DNA from: Limonium bicolor
Taxonomy: Eukaryota > Streptophyta > Magnoliopsida > Caryophyllales > Plumbaginaceae
NCBI GenBank assembly: GCA_023374045.1
Contig: CM041779.1
Coordinates: 141,009,801 to 141,073,800, forward strand
Length of the DNA stretch: 64,000 nt
Reading direction: 5' to 3'
Notes under the pieces: model-generated
The model's input: the letters and a program-made list of their open reading frames with translations, nothing else
Database searches by the model: none
What the model was told of the DNA's origin: nothing
Made by a program: the position numbers and the translations under genes
In this document: positions 17,369-29,408 of the stretch, piece after piece
How positions within the stretch are numbered: position 1 is the stretch's first letter
Layout: every line of letters starts with the position of its first letter

Positions 17369-19074
17369 TGTTGGAAGATATATGTGACTACTTCTACCAC
17401 ATAGGCAGTGTACCTATCGTTTTGCGGAATAGTGGATTTGTGGGTTGTCGTACTCTTGGGGACCTCGCTGTGGATAACTGATAGTGTAGTAAATTGACTG
17501 AGAATTCTAATAAACAAATTTTATCTTTTTTTAAGGAAAGATTAACAGCTAACTAATAAGACAATAATAGAAACAGAAAAGAAATAAAAATTATAAATCT
17601 TTTTGTTTGTTTAAAGTAGCATCCCGGGTTGTTCTGCTCACCTGTTTTATCTAATTATACCAATATAAACTTTCCCACTTTAGCAATAAACTCAGGAGTC
17701 TTAATTAGTTCATTGACCGGTCCCTGTACAATAAACCCTGATTAATTTAAACAACAAGCGCAATCCTTGCTCAAGTTATTATAAATTAATCGCTTTAATA
17801 ACAATTCCTATGGGAGACAGATTAACCTATAGGCGGCACGCTTCTAGTCGTTAACCCGTTTTGACTTCCTTTGTCTAGAACCTTGTTTCAGCACTGCATT
17901 TTAACAAAGAGCTACAAATATCACTTTAATAATTGTACAAGAAGATTAAAGCGCATTAAGGACAAGAATCAAAATACTGCTTAGATAAATTATAGTGGAA
18001 AGCTTACATAACAAAATTATATAAAATAGGCTCGTTTCCTAACCCGGGAGGCTAGGTTTATTAATCACACATAATTATACAGTAAAACAAACATAAGAAA
18101 TAAGATAGTCGGAACCAACGAAGAAGAATGAACAGATGGCCAATCGACTTCTTCGGTTGTTTCCTGGAAAATAACAGCGTAAGGCTAATGAATGAAGAAT
18201 GAAGATAAAATGGAGAAGTGGGGGATAAGAGGATGGAATGGATCGTAGGTGTGGTACGTATTGTGGTGTGAGCAATGGATTATGGAAGGGATTGATGATA
18301 TTTTTGATGTAGAAGTACTGGGTTTAAATAGAAGAGAGGAGGAGGAAGAAGACAGGCTACGACAACGCGTGAGGGATTTAGGGAGTGCAGTTGGGCGGCG
18401 CAACGCGTGAGGAATTTCAGGGCTGTTGGTCGGCGCCTGATATTGCTGATCGGGTAGATGGATGTGTTTGCAGGCGCCGCAAATTGTAGAAGACGACAGC
18501 ACCGAAGGAAATCTGTCGCGTTAATTTCTGGATCTGGTTTCACGTCCTTGTTTGTGTCCGGCCATATTTGGGCGGACGTCTCAGTGTTGTCCGGCCTTTT
18601 ATCCACGGACAGGCCACGGACTTGTTTCACGTCCGCCCTTTCTTCTACAGACACACCACGGACGTTACTTCCCACGTCCGGCCTTATTTACCCAGACCTG
18701 CCACAGACTACTTCTTCCCACGTCCGGCCTTGTTTCCACGGACACAATTGCTCTGTCCGGCCTTGGTTGAGCGGACAAGACACGGACGCTCTTTTGACTT
18801 GTCCGAACCACTGGTCCGGACCAGTGTGGTTCGGACGAAAATTGGTTTGCTTCTAAAATATTCATTTCAGCTCCGATTTAAGATCCGTTTGCGCCTATGC
18901 GTTCGTCTACTTTGCTCCTAGATTGGTTTTCCTCATGTTTAACCAATAAATTTGTGAGATAACCAATTAAACATAAACTAGAGGAAAACTAAGAAAAGTG
19001 GAGAAATGAGCAAGAAAAGTGCTGTTATAATATATGAAATACACCCATAAAACATGCTCATTTGGACACTTACA
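17369..19074 (-). repeat. 5' LTR of the Athila-like element
   Basis: 1706 bp, starting TGTTGGAAGA and ending GGACACTTACA on the plus strand. It is collinear with 13311-15037, with scattered substitutions and a few short indels. Confidence 0.9.
18555..18836. repeat. GTCCGG/CGGAC hairpin array, second LTR copy
   Basis: Collinear with the array at 14509-14790. Its terminal palindrome (CACTGGTCCGGACCAGTG) is perfect here and has one mismatch in the other copy. Confidence 0.8.
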
Positions 19075-19338
19075 AGAGTGCACAACGTGTTTCACATTTC
19101 TCAGCTAAAGCAGTATGTGCCTCACCCGTCACATATCTTAGAGCCCGAGACACTCGAGATAGATCTTACACTTAGATATGAGGAGACCCCAGTTCGCATT
19201 TTAGACGCCAAGACTAGGGAGACCAAGAACAAGACCATTAGAAATGTCAAGGTTATTTGGTCAAACCACGACATTAAGGAGGCGACATGGGAGTTAGAAG
19301 ACTGCATACGAGACAAGTATCCATCACTTTTATCTTAG
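19075..19338 (+). pseudogene. element E pol C terminus (integrase end and chromodomain-like)
   Basis: Open from 19075 to the TAG at 19336-19338. It starts with the HNVFHISQLKQYVP motif that follows integrase in chromovirus-type Gypsy elements and continues with LRYEETPVRILD, VKVIWSNH and EATWELEDCIRDKYPSL, a chromodomain-like ending. It is the direct continuation of the frame interrupted at 13310. This last piece is undamaged, although the rest of the pol is decayed. Confidence 0.9.
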
Positions 19339-20043
19339 TTTTGTGTATACTTGTGGGGGGTACGTGGGCGTAACCCTTTTTAAGGGGGGTAGAGCACCAC
19401 ATGCGACTTGCATATCTGCAGTCTATACTGGATTTGTATTTGGTTGATTGTGTTTGATTGTTGCGCATGTGTGCAATTGGTAGAATGGTTATGGATGTGT
19501 TCTATGTAACACTTGGTTATTGATATGTCCTATGTGACACTTGGTTGGTTATTGATATGTCCTATGTGACACTTGAATGTTTATTGGTGTGTTCTATGTA
19601 ACACTTGGTATTGATGTGTCCTATGTGATACTTGGATGGTTAATAAAAGTACACTTATTTACTTTGCAGTACGTTCATTCCTACAATCACACAAGAGATT
19701 TACTGCCAAGGGTTTACGCCTCTGCACTCTGTAGGACTGAGTGTTTTGGTATTGCACTTGTGCAGTGATAACCGAGTGGGATAGCTAGGAAGTTGAGACA
19801 CTTAATTACTTTACAGTATTTATTAAGTTACTTATGCTAAGATTACATTGTTTGCCATGAGCAAGGTTATGTATATGTACAAATTGCATAAACTCAGATT
19901 ACTGATGGAATGTAGAGGTGTCACTATAGTATTGACACCCAGGAATGATAAGCATACAGGGAATAGATACGAGGAACTCGATTCCATAGGATATGTAAGT
20001 TGAAGTTATGACTTCGGGACGAAGTCCTTTTAAGGGGGTAGAC
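19339..20043 (+). other. 3' noncoding region of element E
   Basis: The segment between the pol stop and the 3' LTR. It holds an internal purine tract TAAGGGGGGTAGAGC (19381-19395), a hairpin minisatellite (19494-19636), a block conserved in elements A and C (19711-19763) and the terminal polypurine tract TTTTAAGGGGGTAGAC (about 20028-20043). No open frame. Confidence 0.8.
19494..19636 (+). repeat. minisatellite of hairpin-forming units
   Basis: About five imperfect units of 25-38 bp contain GTGTTCTATGTAACACTTGG or TGTCCTATGTGACACTTGG. Each unit core is an inverted repeat (GTGTT/AACAC or TGTC/GACA) around CTATGT. Confidence 0.8.
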
Positions 20044-22594
20044 TGAAATACCCCTAACCTTTAAATAATTAAATAATGGTAAATAAATATTATATGGGGG
20101 ATTATTAAACCCTGAGAGGAGTATATAAACACTTGGGTGTTAAAACGCACCTAAACTCCTTAAGGTCAAAAACGAGCGTTAAAGCCCGACCTTAAATGCT
20201 GGGACCTATTACATGTTATAATATGGTCTTAATACAATATAGTGTGACAGGAATTAAATCAAAAATCAATCCCAATTGGTCCCCATGTTGGCCGCCAATT
20301 TGAGTGTTATTTGGCTAGTTTAACAAAAAAAAACATGTCTTATGGATGATGACTCATCTAGCATGTGTTACATGATAATGCATCAAATAATCCAGCCAAA
20401 AGAGACCTCCATTACCGTTAGCCTACACAAAGAAGACAAGAAGGATTAGTATAAGAAAAAGCAATGAAATAAAATACAAGCTAGAACTACTTTATACCAT
20501 GTGCTAACAATAAAAAAACAACCCATGTTACTAGCCATGGGGCTGCCGATTTCATATAGGAAAAGAAGAGGTTGATTGCCTCATTAAATAGTCAAAATAA
20601 ATCACCACCCAACTAGTATAATTCAGGGTTAAATGCAAACAAAATCAAAGTCCTTGTACAGCACATGTAGCCGATTTATGCAAGGAAAGAAGGCTTAAAT
20701 TGCCTTATAAAAATTCAACTAAGATACTCACCTAGCTAGCATGTTCTCTTGTCTTAAAACAAAAAAAAAATCAATTGTCATCTATAGCCATATGCAGCCG
20801 TATAAACAAGGAGAATGGGGTCAATAATGACATGTTAGATATCTTAGAAAATTCAAAAGAAAACACTTACCTAACTTAGCTCTTGTCCTCTTGTGTTAAT
20901 TGACAATCAATCTCCATTATTTCCTTGACAACCAGCCGTAAATCTAGCATGAATTAAGGTCACTTATTGAGCCAATAATCAATGAATAAACTAATTCAAA
21001 GACTAGTCAAATTTGACATTAATTTAGTAAAAGAAGAATCCTCTCAATTTGCATTCTTCTAATACCTTACGTAGGTTTCAATCTTCTTTGCCACTCCATG
21101 GCCGATTGGTAAGGCTTCTCCAACTCTCTCTTTTCTTCTTCATTTGCTAAGTTATTCCTTAGAGCTTCAAAGCTCCATTAATGGTGAATTAAGTTCTAAC
21201 ACCATTTCTATGTAAATTCCTAGTTAAATATCCTAAGTATTGAAGCAAGAAATCATCCTAGCAACTCTTAGAATTTTTGCCAAGCATAAGTCTTTCAAGG
21301 AGGTTCCTAGATTCAACAACAAAACAAGGAACAACAAGATCAAGTTAAGGTATATTTTCATGTTGAAAATCCTAGCAAAATACCTAAGGTTATTACAGAA
21401 AATTTATGAACTTCTAAACTTATATTCTCTTCATTATTTCATGAAGGAAATTTAGATCTACAACCATCTCAAGGTCTACCGAAAATTCCTTGAAAAATTC
21501 CTAAGGTAAACTCTTGTAAAACTACTCCAAATCTTATTTATAAATCTTTGTTAGAAGTCTAACAAATGGATCTCCTAAATATATTCAAGGAGGCCGAATT
21601 CTCTTCATCAAAATATATTAAGTTTAAGCTTGATTTAAGCTTCAAACTTTGGTATAAAAATTATGTATAACCTCTAAATAAATTAAGGCCGAAAATATGG
21701 GGTTAAAATATCAAAGAAAATAATTTATAACATATAAGGTAAGATTATTACCTTAAGGTATAAATATGTGTCACAAAAAATTAATTAAGATGCATATATA
21801 TATAAACCGAATTGTATAAGAATTAAATGTTCTATTTTGAGATTATAATCATTCTAAGTCATTAGCATAATTTTTAGAAGTGTTATATGGCTTATATACA
21901 TTTATATGTATATATTATAAAGTTTAAATCAAGTTTTAAAACTATATAATAAAATAAAATCAAAGCCGAGAATAACATGGCTTATTTGGTGATTTTCGAA
22001 ATATATAAGTATATTAACTTATATTATAAATTTTGGGAATATTAAAAATAGCTACAAGTATTTAAATGGCTAGTTTATAACGTTATGTGGCTAAAATGTA
22101 AATTTTGAAAAGATTGGTGTGCTAAATATAAAAGCCTAGAGCTTAAGCATTAATTTGGTATAATTATGGTATAATATAAGGTAGGAATTAATACTATGAA
22201 TTTTGGTGAATTTAAATAAGTGGTTAAGTGTTAAAATAACATTTTATAAAGTTTTGGGACTATTTTGTAAATATTGGAAACTATGGTGTATGGCCGAGAA
22301 TTACATATGAATTTATGGGTATATTAAAGTATTAATTATGAAATTTAGTCTTGGTCAAAGTGTTGACCAAAAACTTTGGGTTAAAATGATTTATGACATA
22401 AAATATTAAGTTTATAAAAGTTTAAGGGTGAATAGGTAATTTATAGAAATTATTAAGTAAAACCGAATTGGACAAGGGGTGGAAATGTAATTTATAAAAG
22501 TATATAGGACAAGGGGTGGAAATGTAATATAATATGTAACTTATATAGAGTTTTGGGGTTAAAAAGTGAATAAAGGAAAATATAAGTGAAAACC
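20044..22594 (+). repeat. 3' LTR of element E, truncated by element B
   Basis: It begins TGAAATACCCC directly after the polypurine tract. It is AT-rich throughout, with no gene (the only frame over 60 codons, at 21240, looks like chance). A short direct duplication of GGACAAGGGGTGGAAATG-type sequence is at about 22470-22530. At 22595 a new TGAAATACCCC starts element B, so the rest of this LTR lies beyond the window. Confidence 0.8.
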
Positions 22595-25255
22595 TGAAAT
22601 ACCCCGACCTTAAATATAGTGATTAAAATTATCCTAATCCGTATTTAAGAGCCTAATAACGCTTAAGTAATGTTGGAGAGGAAAAATAAATCCAAAAGAA
22701 ATAAAGAAACACTTTATAAAAAAACGGAAAACGCTAAATAAGCGTTAAATAACCATAGGAGGTATGAGACCTCGGTTAGCGTATTATATGGATTCTAAGG
22801 GCTTAATAAGGCCTAAATAATATATGGGAACAACTCCCGAAGAAAACAGATCCAAATAATGTATTAAAACGCTAATAGAGCTTTAGCGCACGTTTTTTGA
22901 GAAAACACAAAAACGTGATTTTAAGTGGTCAAACGAACCCGTAAAAATTATAAATCATTAAATAACAATTATTAAGCATTTATGGAAGCTTAATAGTCAA
23001 TAAAAATAATTAAACGAGAAAATTCCGGAAAACGGGCCCGGTTAGTGAATAGTAGCGAAACCGGGTAAAATAACGAGCGTTTTCTGTAAAAGACGAAAAA
23101 CGCTCCGACTAGTATAACTGTAGGGGGCCGGTTTTTAACAGTCAAATAACTCCCTCACACACACATGTAACTAGCTAAATAAGTAAAGAAATCAAAAAGC
23201 AAAGGTGATAAAGTAAAAAGGTATTTACCTTTTCTCTCACCTCCCATCCTCTCATTTCTTTACTCTCTCTCCCATTCTCTTCTTCCCCCACCGTACTCTA
23301 TCTCTTCCTCCTCCCTTCTGGCTGTGATTTTGGAGCTCCCAACAACAACAATGGCCCCTCTATCTTCTTCTCCATGCTCCACCTCCATGTGAGCCCCGAA
23401 TGCAAAAATAAATATATATTCTTGCTCCCCTCATTCTCCTCTACACCTCTCTTTTTAAAATTCCAAAATGATGAAGTTCATTTTCGTGGGTATACCCCAT
23501 TGGTGAAGAAAATGGCATCAAAATAAAGCTTGAAGTCTCCTCTCTCCATTAAGGTAAAAATCTACATGAAAAACTCATGTTTTCTTCATCTTCCTTTGAA
23601 ACCGATTTTTACCCCTCTTGTAATGCCCTATTTCTCTCTCTTTTGAGCATCAATTACACCTTGCAATGCTGGTGGATTCTCCTTCTTGAACCAAGGGCTA
23701 AAACCCCTCCTAAAACACCTCAAAGGTAAACCCTAGAAAACTTGCTTTAAACATCTCTATGAACTAGCATTAATTAAAGGGTTAGTATGTTAATTATACT
23801 TGTTTTATGTGCTTTGGGTGATGGGAATGGATTTTGGCAACTCCATTCCCCATGTGACCGAATTGTACAAGCAAGAGAGGAGAAGAAGTGGAAAAGAAAA
23901 GAGGAAATAAGAGCTTAAGGTAAGAGCTCTTTCTTGAATGATAAATTTAATGCATTAGAGTAATGGGAATGGGTAAACAAATAAAAGAACCTAAACTATT
24001 GTATTAGTAATAAAGTTTATGAAGTTTTGATTATTTAAGAGCAAGTATTTGGATCGTAGGCTTTGGAGCCAAGTATATTGTGTATGTGCATTAGTATTGT
24101 GGATTGAAGAAGTGTTGATGAATTGGTATTGTATTGATTGCTGGTAGGACCCTTGTATGGGTGTGGCTAGATTAGGGATGAATTTGGTGAGAATTGATAT
24201 GTGTGGCTAAGTAAGAAAAGTAGGTGAACTATGGCAAAATTTTGGTAGAAAATGTGCATTAATGGTTGACTTGGTGAATGGGAGAACCAAGGTGTGTATT
24301 GGGGATTGTAGGGATGTCTAATGACCATGGAGTAGTAGTTATAGTATGAGAATGAAAGAATGTAAAATCTGTAGCAAGAGTTGTTGAATTGTATTGGAGG
24401 AACTAGGAGAATTAGTGTGCAAGACTTGGTAAAAGGAGTGTTGGACTTGGGTATAGATATTGTAATTGCTTGGAAATGGATTGGGATGGTAAATTGGCAT
24501 TAGGGGAGGGAACTAGGTATGGAGGAAATAAGAACCAAAATCTGTAGCAAACACCACTTGGAGAAATAATGTAAGTGCTGGAATGAAAATGTAGAAAATA
24601 TGTGTGTGAATTGGTATGAAAAGGAGTAATGAATTAGTAATGGATTTGAGCATGTTCAGAAGCTTAATTAGGTGCTTAAATATGTAGGATTAAGTGTAGG
24701 AACAATGGGGAATTAATTAGGCAAAGTATGGAATGTAACAGATTTTGAAAATGTCAAAACTGTCAAATGGTAGCAGGGTCTGGGACTTAAGTCCAGGACT
24801 AAGCCATGGACCAGTATACAAAAACACGCCGAGAGTAAAGGATAGTGGGTGGTCCAGGACTTACGTCCCATGCAAGGACCCGGACCACCCCTTGAAAAAT
24901 GACGGAGAGTTTGTCCATGTCCTGGTCCGGGACTTGCCTTATGTATAAGGTACCGGACCAGAATAAAAAAACCATTCGAGACTGGACATACCTACTGGTC
25001 CGGGACTTTACCCCTGTACAAGGACCCGGACCAGGCACCAGAATGAGCCGAGAGTAGTGACCATGTGTTGGTCCGGGACTTAAGATCCGGACAAGGTCCC
25101 GGACCAACCAAAAACTGTAAAATTAAGCTTATTAAATGGCTTTTAAGGTAAGGAAGTGAATGGTAATGATAGTATAAGGTAATTAGTACTTAATTAATTA
25201 TGTTTAAGGGTCATTAAAAGTATAAACAAGTTGGAGAATTAAGTAAGAGAGTTTT
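22595..25255 (+). repeat. 5' LTR of element B, first segment
   Basis: It starts TGAAATACCCCGACC and shares order and motifs with the LTRs of element A: GCGTTAAAT-type repeats, ACGAGCGTTTTCTGT, AAACGCTCC, GGGGCCGGTTTT, then a pyrimidine-rich stretch, a short frame at about 23373-23504 and three AAGGTAA sites (23551, 23723, 23917). It is interrupted at 25255 by element A and resumes at 38701. The combined length is about 4.24 kb, matching the ~4.2-kb LTRs of A. Confidence 0.85.
24774..25108. repeat. 73-bp-period hairpin array (GGTCCGGGACTT type) in LTR B
   Basis: Five units start near 24775, 24851, 24924, 24997 and 25070. Each begins GGTCCGGGACTT or a variant and ends about 30 bases later with AAGGACCCGGACC or AAGGTCCCGGACC, forming a hairpin. 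Unit spacing is 73-76 bp. Confidence 0.85.
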
Positions 25256-27084
25256 TGTAACACCCCAACTACAACAATACACTTAACAACACATCGCAGC
25301 GGAAAACTCAACTCATAACATCACTTAATCCATTGGTGTGGTAACAAGGCTAACATACATACATCGTACCGGTCCGATGGACTAAACTCCCGCGCAACTA
25401 CACATTAATCCCGTTTCATGTCCAACAATCATTATACACTTTCATTACAATTGTACCGAGTATTTACCAACTAACGCCGATACATTTTCGGTCTTACTAC
25501 ACCTATCATACATACACATTTCACACGACTACCACATACAAACAACTACCCCGTCCTACTCTCGAACGGCTTCCAGTTCCTTGTACCTGAAACAGGAAAA
25601 GAAGAAAGGGTGGCCCCCCAGGGGGCTCAGCACCTTTGCTAGTATGGTAATCCCGCAACCCGCATGCTACCAGGCCACGCACAACTATTTGTCGTCTTAG
25701 CATGCGGTTGATTTTATTTTAAACATACACAAAACTGCACTCACATATCATGCTTATAATGCGCACATCCATTATTAGGACACAACACCAGATTAACACA
25801 CACAACATAACAACACACTTCACTTAATAACGTACACACAACTTAATTCCATTCTTCTTAGAGAACGTGCACTTTACTTAGGATGTGTCGGAGGTAATGT
25901 AAGTCCGAGCACACCATACATACATTTTCTTCACTTAGGTGTGGCGGCCTCATATAGGACCGATCACACCTTACACAATTTCCCCCTAACTGCAATAATG
26001 ATGAGTTAGGTAAGCCTTGGTTAAGCTTGTGGGTGGTTGTAATTCAAGGAGGAAAAACAACCGTAACATAACAAAGAGGGAGTCGAAGCGAACACAGGCA
26101 TCAACACCCTACCAACATTTCACATGATTTCCCCCTAACTCCAATAATGATGAGTTAGGTAAGCCTTGGTTAAGCTAGTGGGAGGTCGAAATCCAATAAG
26201 GAAAACAACCCTAACATAACAGAGTGGGAGTTAATTCACATACATACATCAACTCCCAAACAACACGCGCGACCGGAACGACCGGATTCCTCACCATCCA
26301 TAACATATACTTATTAGTTAAAGGTTCCTTTATGGAACTTATCACATACATACATCACATAGTGTTACTAACTCGGTTAGGCACATAAGGGAAGTAACGT
26401 CCCTTTTTAACAAACATGGATAACTGTATCCGATAACACCACATACTAAACAAGTCACACATCTCACACATAGTCACAACATACACTAACGCACGGATAG
26501 CCGTAGTTAGAACGTTCCCGTAGGTTGGGACGTTTATTCCGAATACCGATCTCTTATGTGACCCTAGAGTCGGTTAGCTATGGTTTAACACATATTTAAG
26601 GTTAAACGGTATCGGAATTAATTACGCCACAATAATGAATTACTATAAACTCATTTCATGTTTAATCTTACAAGGTGGCAAACACACAGAAAAACACATT
26701 GGCATACAAGCCGGTGTAATCCGGTAGGACACAGGTTGCAAGAAAACCATACCTGTCACCGAAGGTGCACTCTAATGTGCCACCACATGTTCCTCGAAAA
26801 ATCCTTGAACAACTGGTAACATTATAACTATCTCCATTAACATCGGGGTGACATAATTATTTAACGACTAATGCGCCCATGGTTAACCCCGTTTAGTAGT
26901 TTTATAACTTCACATTTTTAACTTGTTTTACTTTCACATTTTTATTACAACTCTTCACCACTCAATGGCCATTATAACTCACTTGACATATCCTTAACAA
27001 CCTTATAACATCATTCCTCATCAATCCCCATCATTGGGTATCATTTCCTACCTTTAAACAAAGTTTTTGCTCAAAACTACACTA

Positions 27085-27478
27085 TGTCCGAACTTGTGTC
27101 CGAGCTTCCAAAGTTCGGACGCAAGTCAAGACTCAAATGGGCAAAAACTGACGAATGTCCGAACTTGTGTCCGAGCTTTCAAGTTCGGACACAAGTCGAA
27201 GCAAAATCAAAGGAAGATTTCCAACTGTCCGAACTTGTGTCCGAGCTTCTAAGTTCGGACACAAGTCGAGGCCAAATCTGAGGAAAACTTACAGGTGTCC
27301 GAACTTGTGTCCGGACTTCGAAGGTCGGACACAAGTCGAAGCAAAATAACCTGGGAAAATTTTTCGAGTGTCCGAACTTCCAAGTTCGGACGGAAGTTCG
27401 GACACAACTTAAAATTCAGAAAATTCACTCGCAACGGGGCATGTCCGAACTTCCAAGTCCGGACGGAAGTTCGGACGT
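27085..27478. repeat. 70-73-bp-period hairpin array in LTR A (copy 1)
   Basis: Six units start near 27085, 27156, 27226, 27296, 27369 and 27442. The first four contain ACTTGTGTCCGAGCTT (or close) and the inverted AAGTTCGGACACAAGT, a 16-bp stem with about one mismatch and a loop of a few bases. The last two have a shorter GAACTTCCAAGTTCGGAC form. Confidence 0.9.
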
Positions 27479-28422
27479 ACCTAAAAGTTCAGCTAACAGA
27501 GGTGATTTTCATCCAGAATTGCACTTCTAAAAACCTACACTCACTCCTTGTTTCACAAGTTACAAACACCCATTCTTTTCCTTGAAATCCCAAGTCATCA
27601 AGCACCATTGTGCTATAATTTTTTTTACACTCTCTAAACTCCATTATTCATCCACCATTACAAGGCCAACACTCCACTCTACTCAACATTAAACATCCCA
27701 ATTGAACACCTAAATTCTCTCATCCATCAAGCCATCCTCAAACACTTGTTTTCTACTAGAATTTTGCCATAATCTCCCCATAATCTTTACATATTCATCC
27801 TCATCAATTTTCATCATTTTCATCCCTAATCTAGCTACACCCTTTCAAGGGTTCTAACAGCACATAACAAATCCTCAAATTCCATCAACAACAACATAAT
27901 CACCATAAACTCCATAACCACAATATCAATCACAAACTCAAAACATTTGGCACTTAAGGCCCTCAATTCAACCACTAATTCACAAAACTCTCCAAAATAA
28001 ATTAAACACATTTTCAACATAGATTTAAATCCTTAACTTGGGTTCATTAATTTGTTCACCCATCCCAAACACTAAAACAATTAAGAACAAGGTTCAAGGT
28101 AGTTTTCTTACCTTAATTTCACAAGTCTCCTTAATTCTCCTCTTGTTCCTCAACTTCTCCAAATTCGGTCAAGAGGGCATGGAGTTTCCAAACTCCATCC
28201 CAACATCCAAGAACTCAAAACATACTCAATTAATTATCTAAACCCTTGGAATATCTTAATTTAATCAAAGGGCTAGAACACAAATTAGGGTTCACCTTTT
28301 TGAAGCTTTTAAGAGGGATTCTCACCCTTGAATCAAAAAGGGAATTACTCCACCATTAAAGGATTAATTTGGAGCTTAAGAACAAGGAGAAAAACAAGGT
28401 ATCAAAAATGGTGAAAAATCGG

Positions 28423-28674
28423 TTACACCAAGAGATGAAGAGGAAATGACTTTTTCTTGGAAATTTTTACCTTAGAAGGAAGAGGAGACTCCAAGCTCCA
28501 CATTGGTGCCATTTTCTCTTCAAATGGGGAAAACCCATGGAGGTCAACTTCATCCTTTTGGAATTTCGAAAAGAGAGGATGATAGAGGAAGATGAGAGGA
28601 AGAAGAATATGTGATTTATTTTTGATTTGGAGCTCAAATGGAGCTTGGACATGGAGAGAAAGTGAGGAAGCCAT
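28423..28674 (-). CDS. small reading frame in the LTR A leader (83 codons), function unknown
   Basis: The frame starts MASSLSLHVQAPFELQIKNK and continues through LFSKFQKDEVDLHGFSPFEEKMAP. A related frame occurs in LTR B at about 23373-23504 (LHVSPECKNKY, LFLKFQNDEVHFRGYTPL, KKMAS). LTR D has only a frame-broken relative near 56680. It spans the first donor-like AAG|GTAAAA site (28469-28473), so a spliced form would end or change at ESPLPSK. It may be an upstream leader peptide or just conserved leader sequence. I do not recognise the protein. Confidence 0.35.
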   Translation of the reverse strand: MASSLSLHVQAPFELQIKNKSHILLPLIFLYHPLFSKFQKDEVDLHGFSPFEEKMAPMWSLESPLPSKVKISKKKSFPLHLLV

Positions 28675-29408
28675 TGTTGGCTAGGTTGGAGAACTCCATC
28701 GGCAGGGGAGGAGGGAGGAGCCGGCTGGGAGAGAAAAGAGAGGAAGGAGAAAAGGAAAGAGAGAAATGAGAGGAGAGAGAGGGAGAGAGGGGTATAAGTG
28801 GTCCCTCATTTTTTTTTGCTTTTGACTTAATTAATTAGTTAACTTCTTGTGTGAGTGGGATGTCTACATTAATTAAAACCGGCCCACTAATGTATACACG
28901 CTGGAGCGTTTTTTCGTCTTTTAACAGAAACGCTCGTTTATTTACCCGGTTAGCACTATTCACTAACCGGAACTGTTTTCCGGAATTTTCTCATTCCTTT
29001 AATTTTAATGGTTATTAAACTCCCATTAATGTTTACTTATAGTTACATATTCAATTATTATTTTTACGGGGTCATTCGACTGTTTAAAGTCACGTTTTCG
29101 GGTTTTCTCGAAAAACGCGTTTTAAGACTCCATTAGCGTTTTAACGCATTGTTTGGATCCGTTTCCTTCCGGAATTTTTCCCACACGTTCTTAGTGTGTA
29201 TTTAAGGTATAAAAATATATTTATAACCCTAATGAAGGTTATGTACCTCCTAAAATAATTAAATATGCGTTTTCACGTTTTGTGACTTTTACGCATTTCC
29301 TTTTTCTTTTTGGTTTTCATTTCTTCACCAATGATCTTAAGGACTTAATTAGCCTTAGAAAATTATAATTACACAATTAATTAACACATTAAGGTTTGGG
29401 GTATTTCA

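Larger units (their letters stand above)
13311..19074 (-). mobile_element. Athila-like non-autonomous LTR retrotransposon
   Basis: Two ~1.7-kb LTRs (13311-15037 and 17369-19074) enclose a 2.3-kb interior. The target duplication AGAGT is at 13306-13310 and 19075-19079. On the minus strand the primer site next to the 17369 LTR is TGGCGCCGTTGCCGGGGA, complementary to the 3' end of tRNA-Asp, as known for Athila elements. A purine tract (GTGTGGGGGTG) lies against the other LTR. There is no pol; one gag-position frame remains. The LTRs are about 95% or more alike by eye, so the insertion is fairly recent. It splits the pol frame of element E. Confidence 0.88.
25256..29408 (-). repeat. 3' LTR of element A (4153 bp)
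   Basis: Reading on the minus strand it begins TGAAATACCCCAAACC at 29408. It passes a CGCTCC/GGGCCGG segment, a pyrimidine tract, a small frame (28674-28423), three donor-like AAGGTRA sites (near 28473, 28298 and 28114), the hairpin array and the CCCCCCAGGGGG palindrome (about 25614-25625), and ends at TGTTACA. Compared with the other LTR it lacks about 24 bp of a GTTAGCCA...TGGCTAAC palindrome near 25337. Confidence 0.9.

Noticed and set aside
27085..27478. CRISPR-like array (regular ~70-bp repeats)
   Set aside because: The repeats are long imperfect hairpins with no constant repeat/variable spacer pattern, no cas genes are nearby, and they lie in a plant LTR that is duplicated at 36374-36768.
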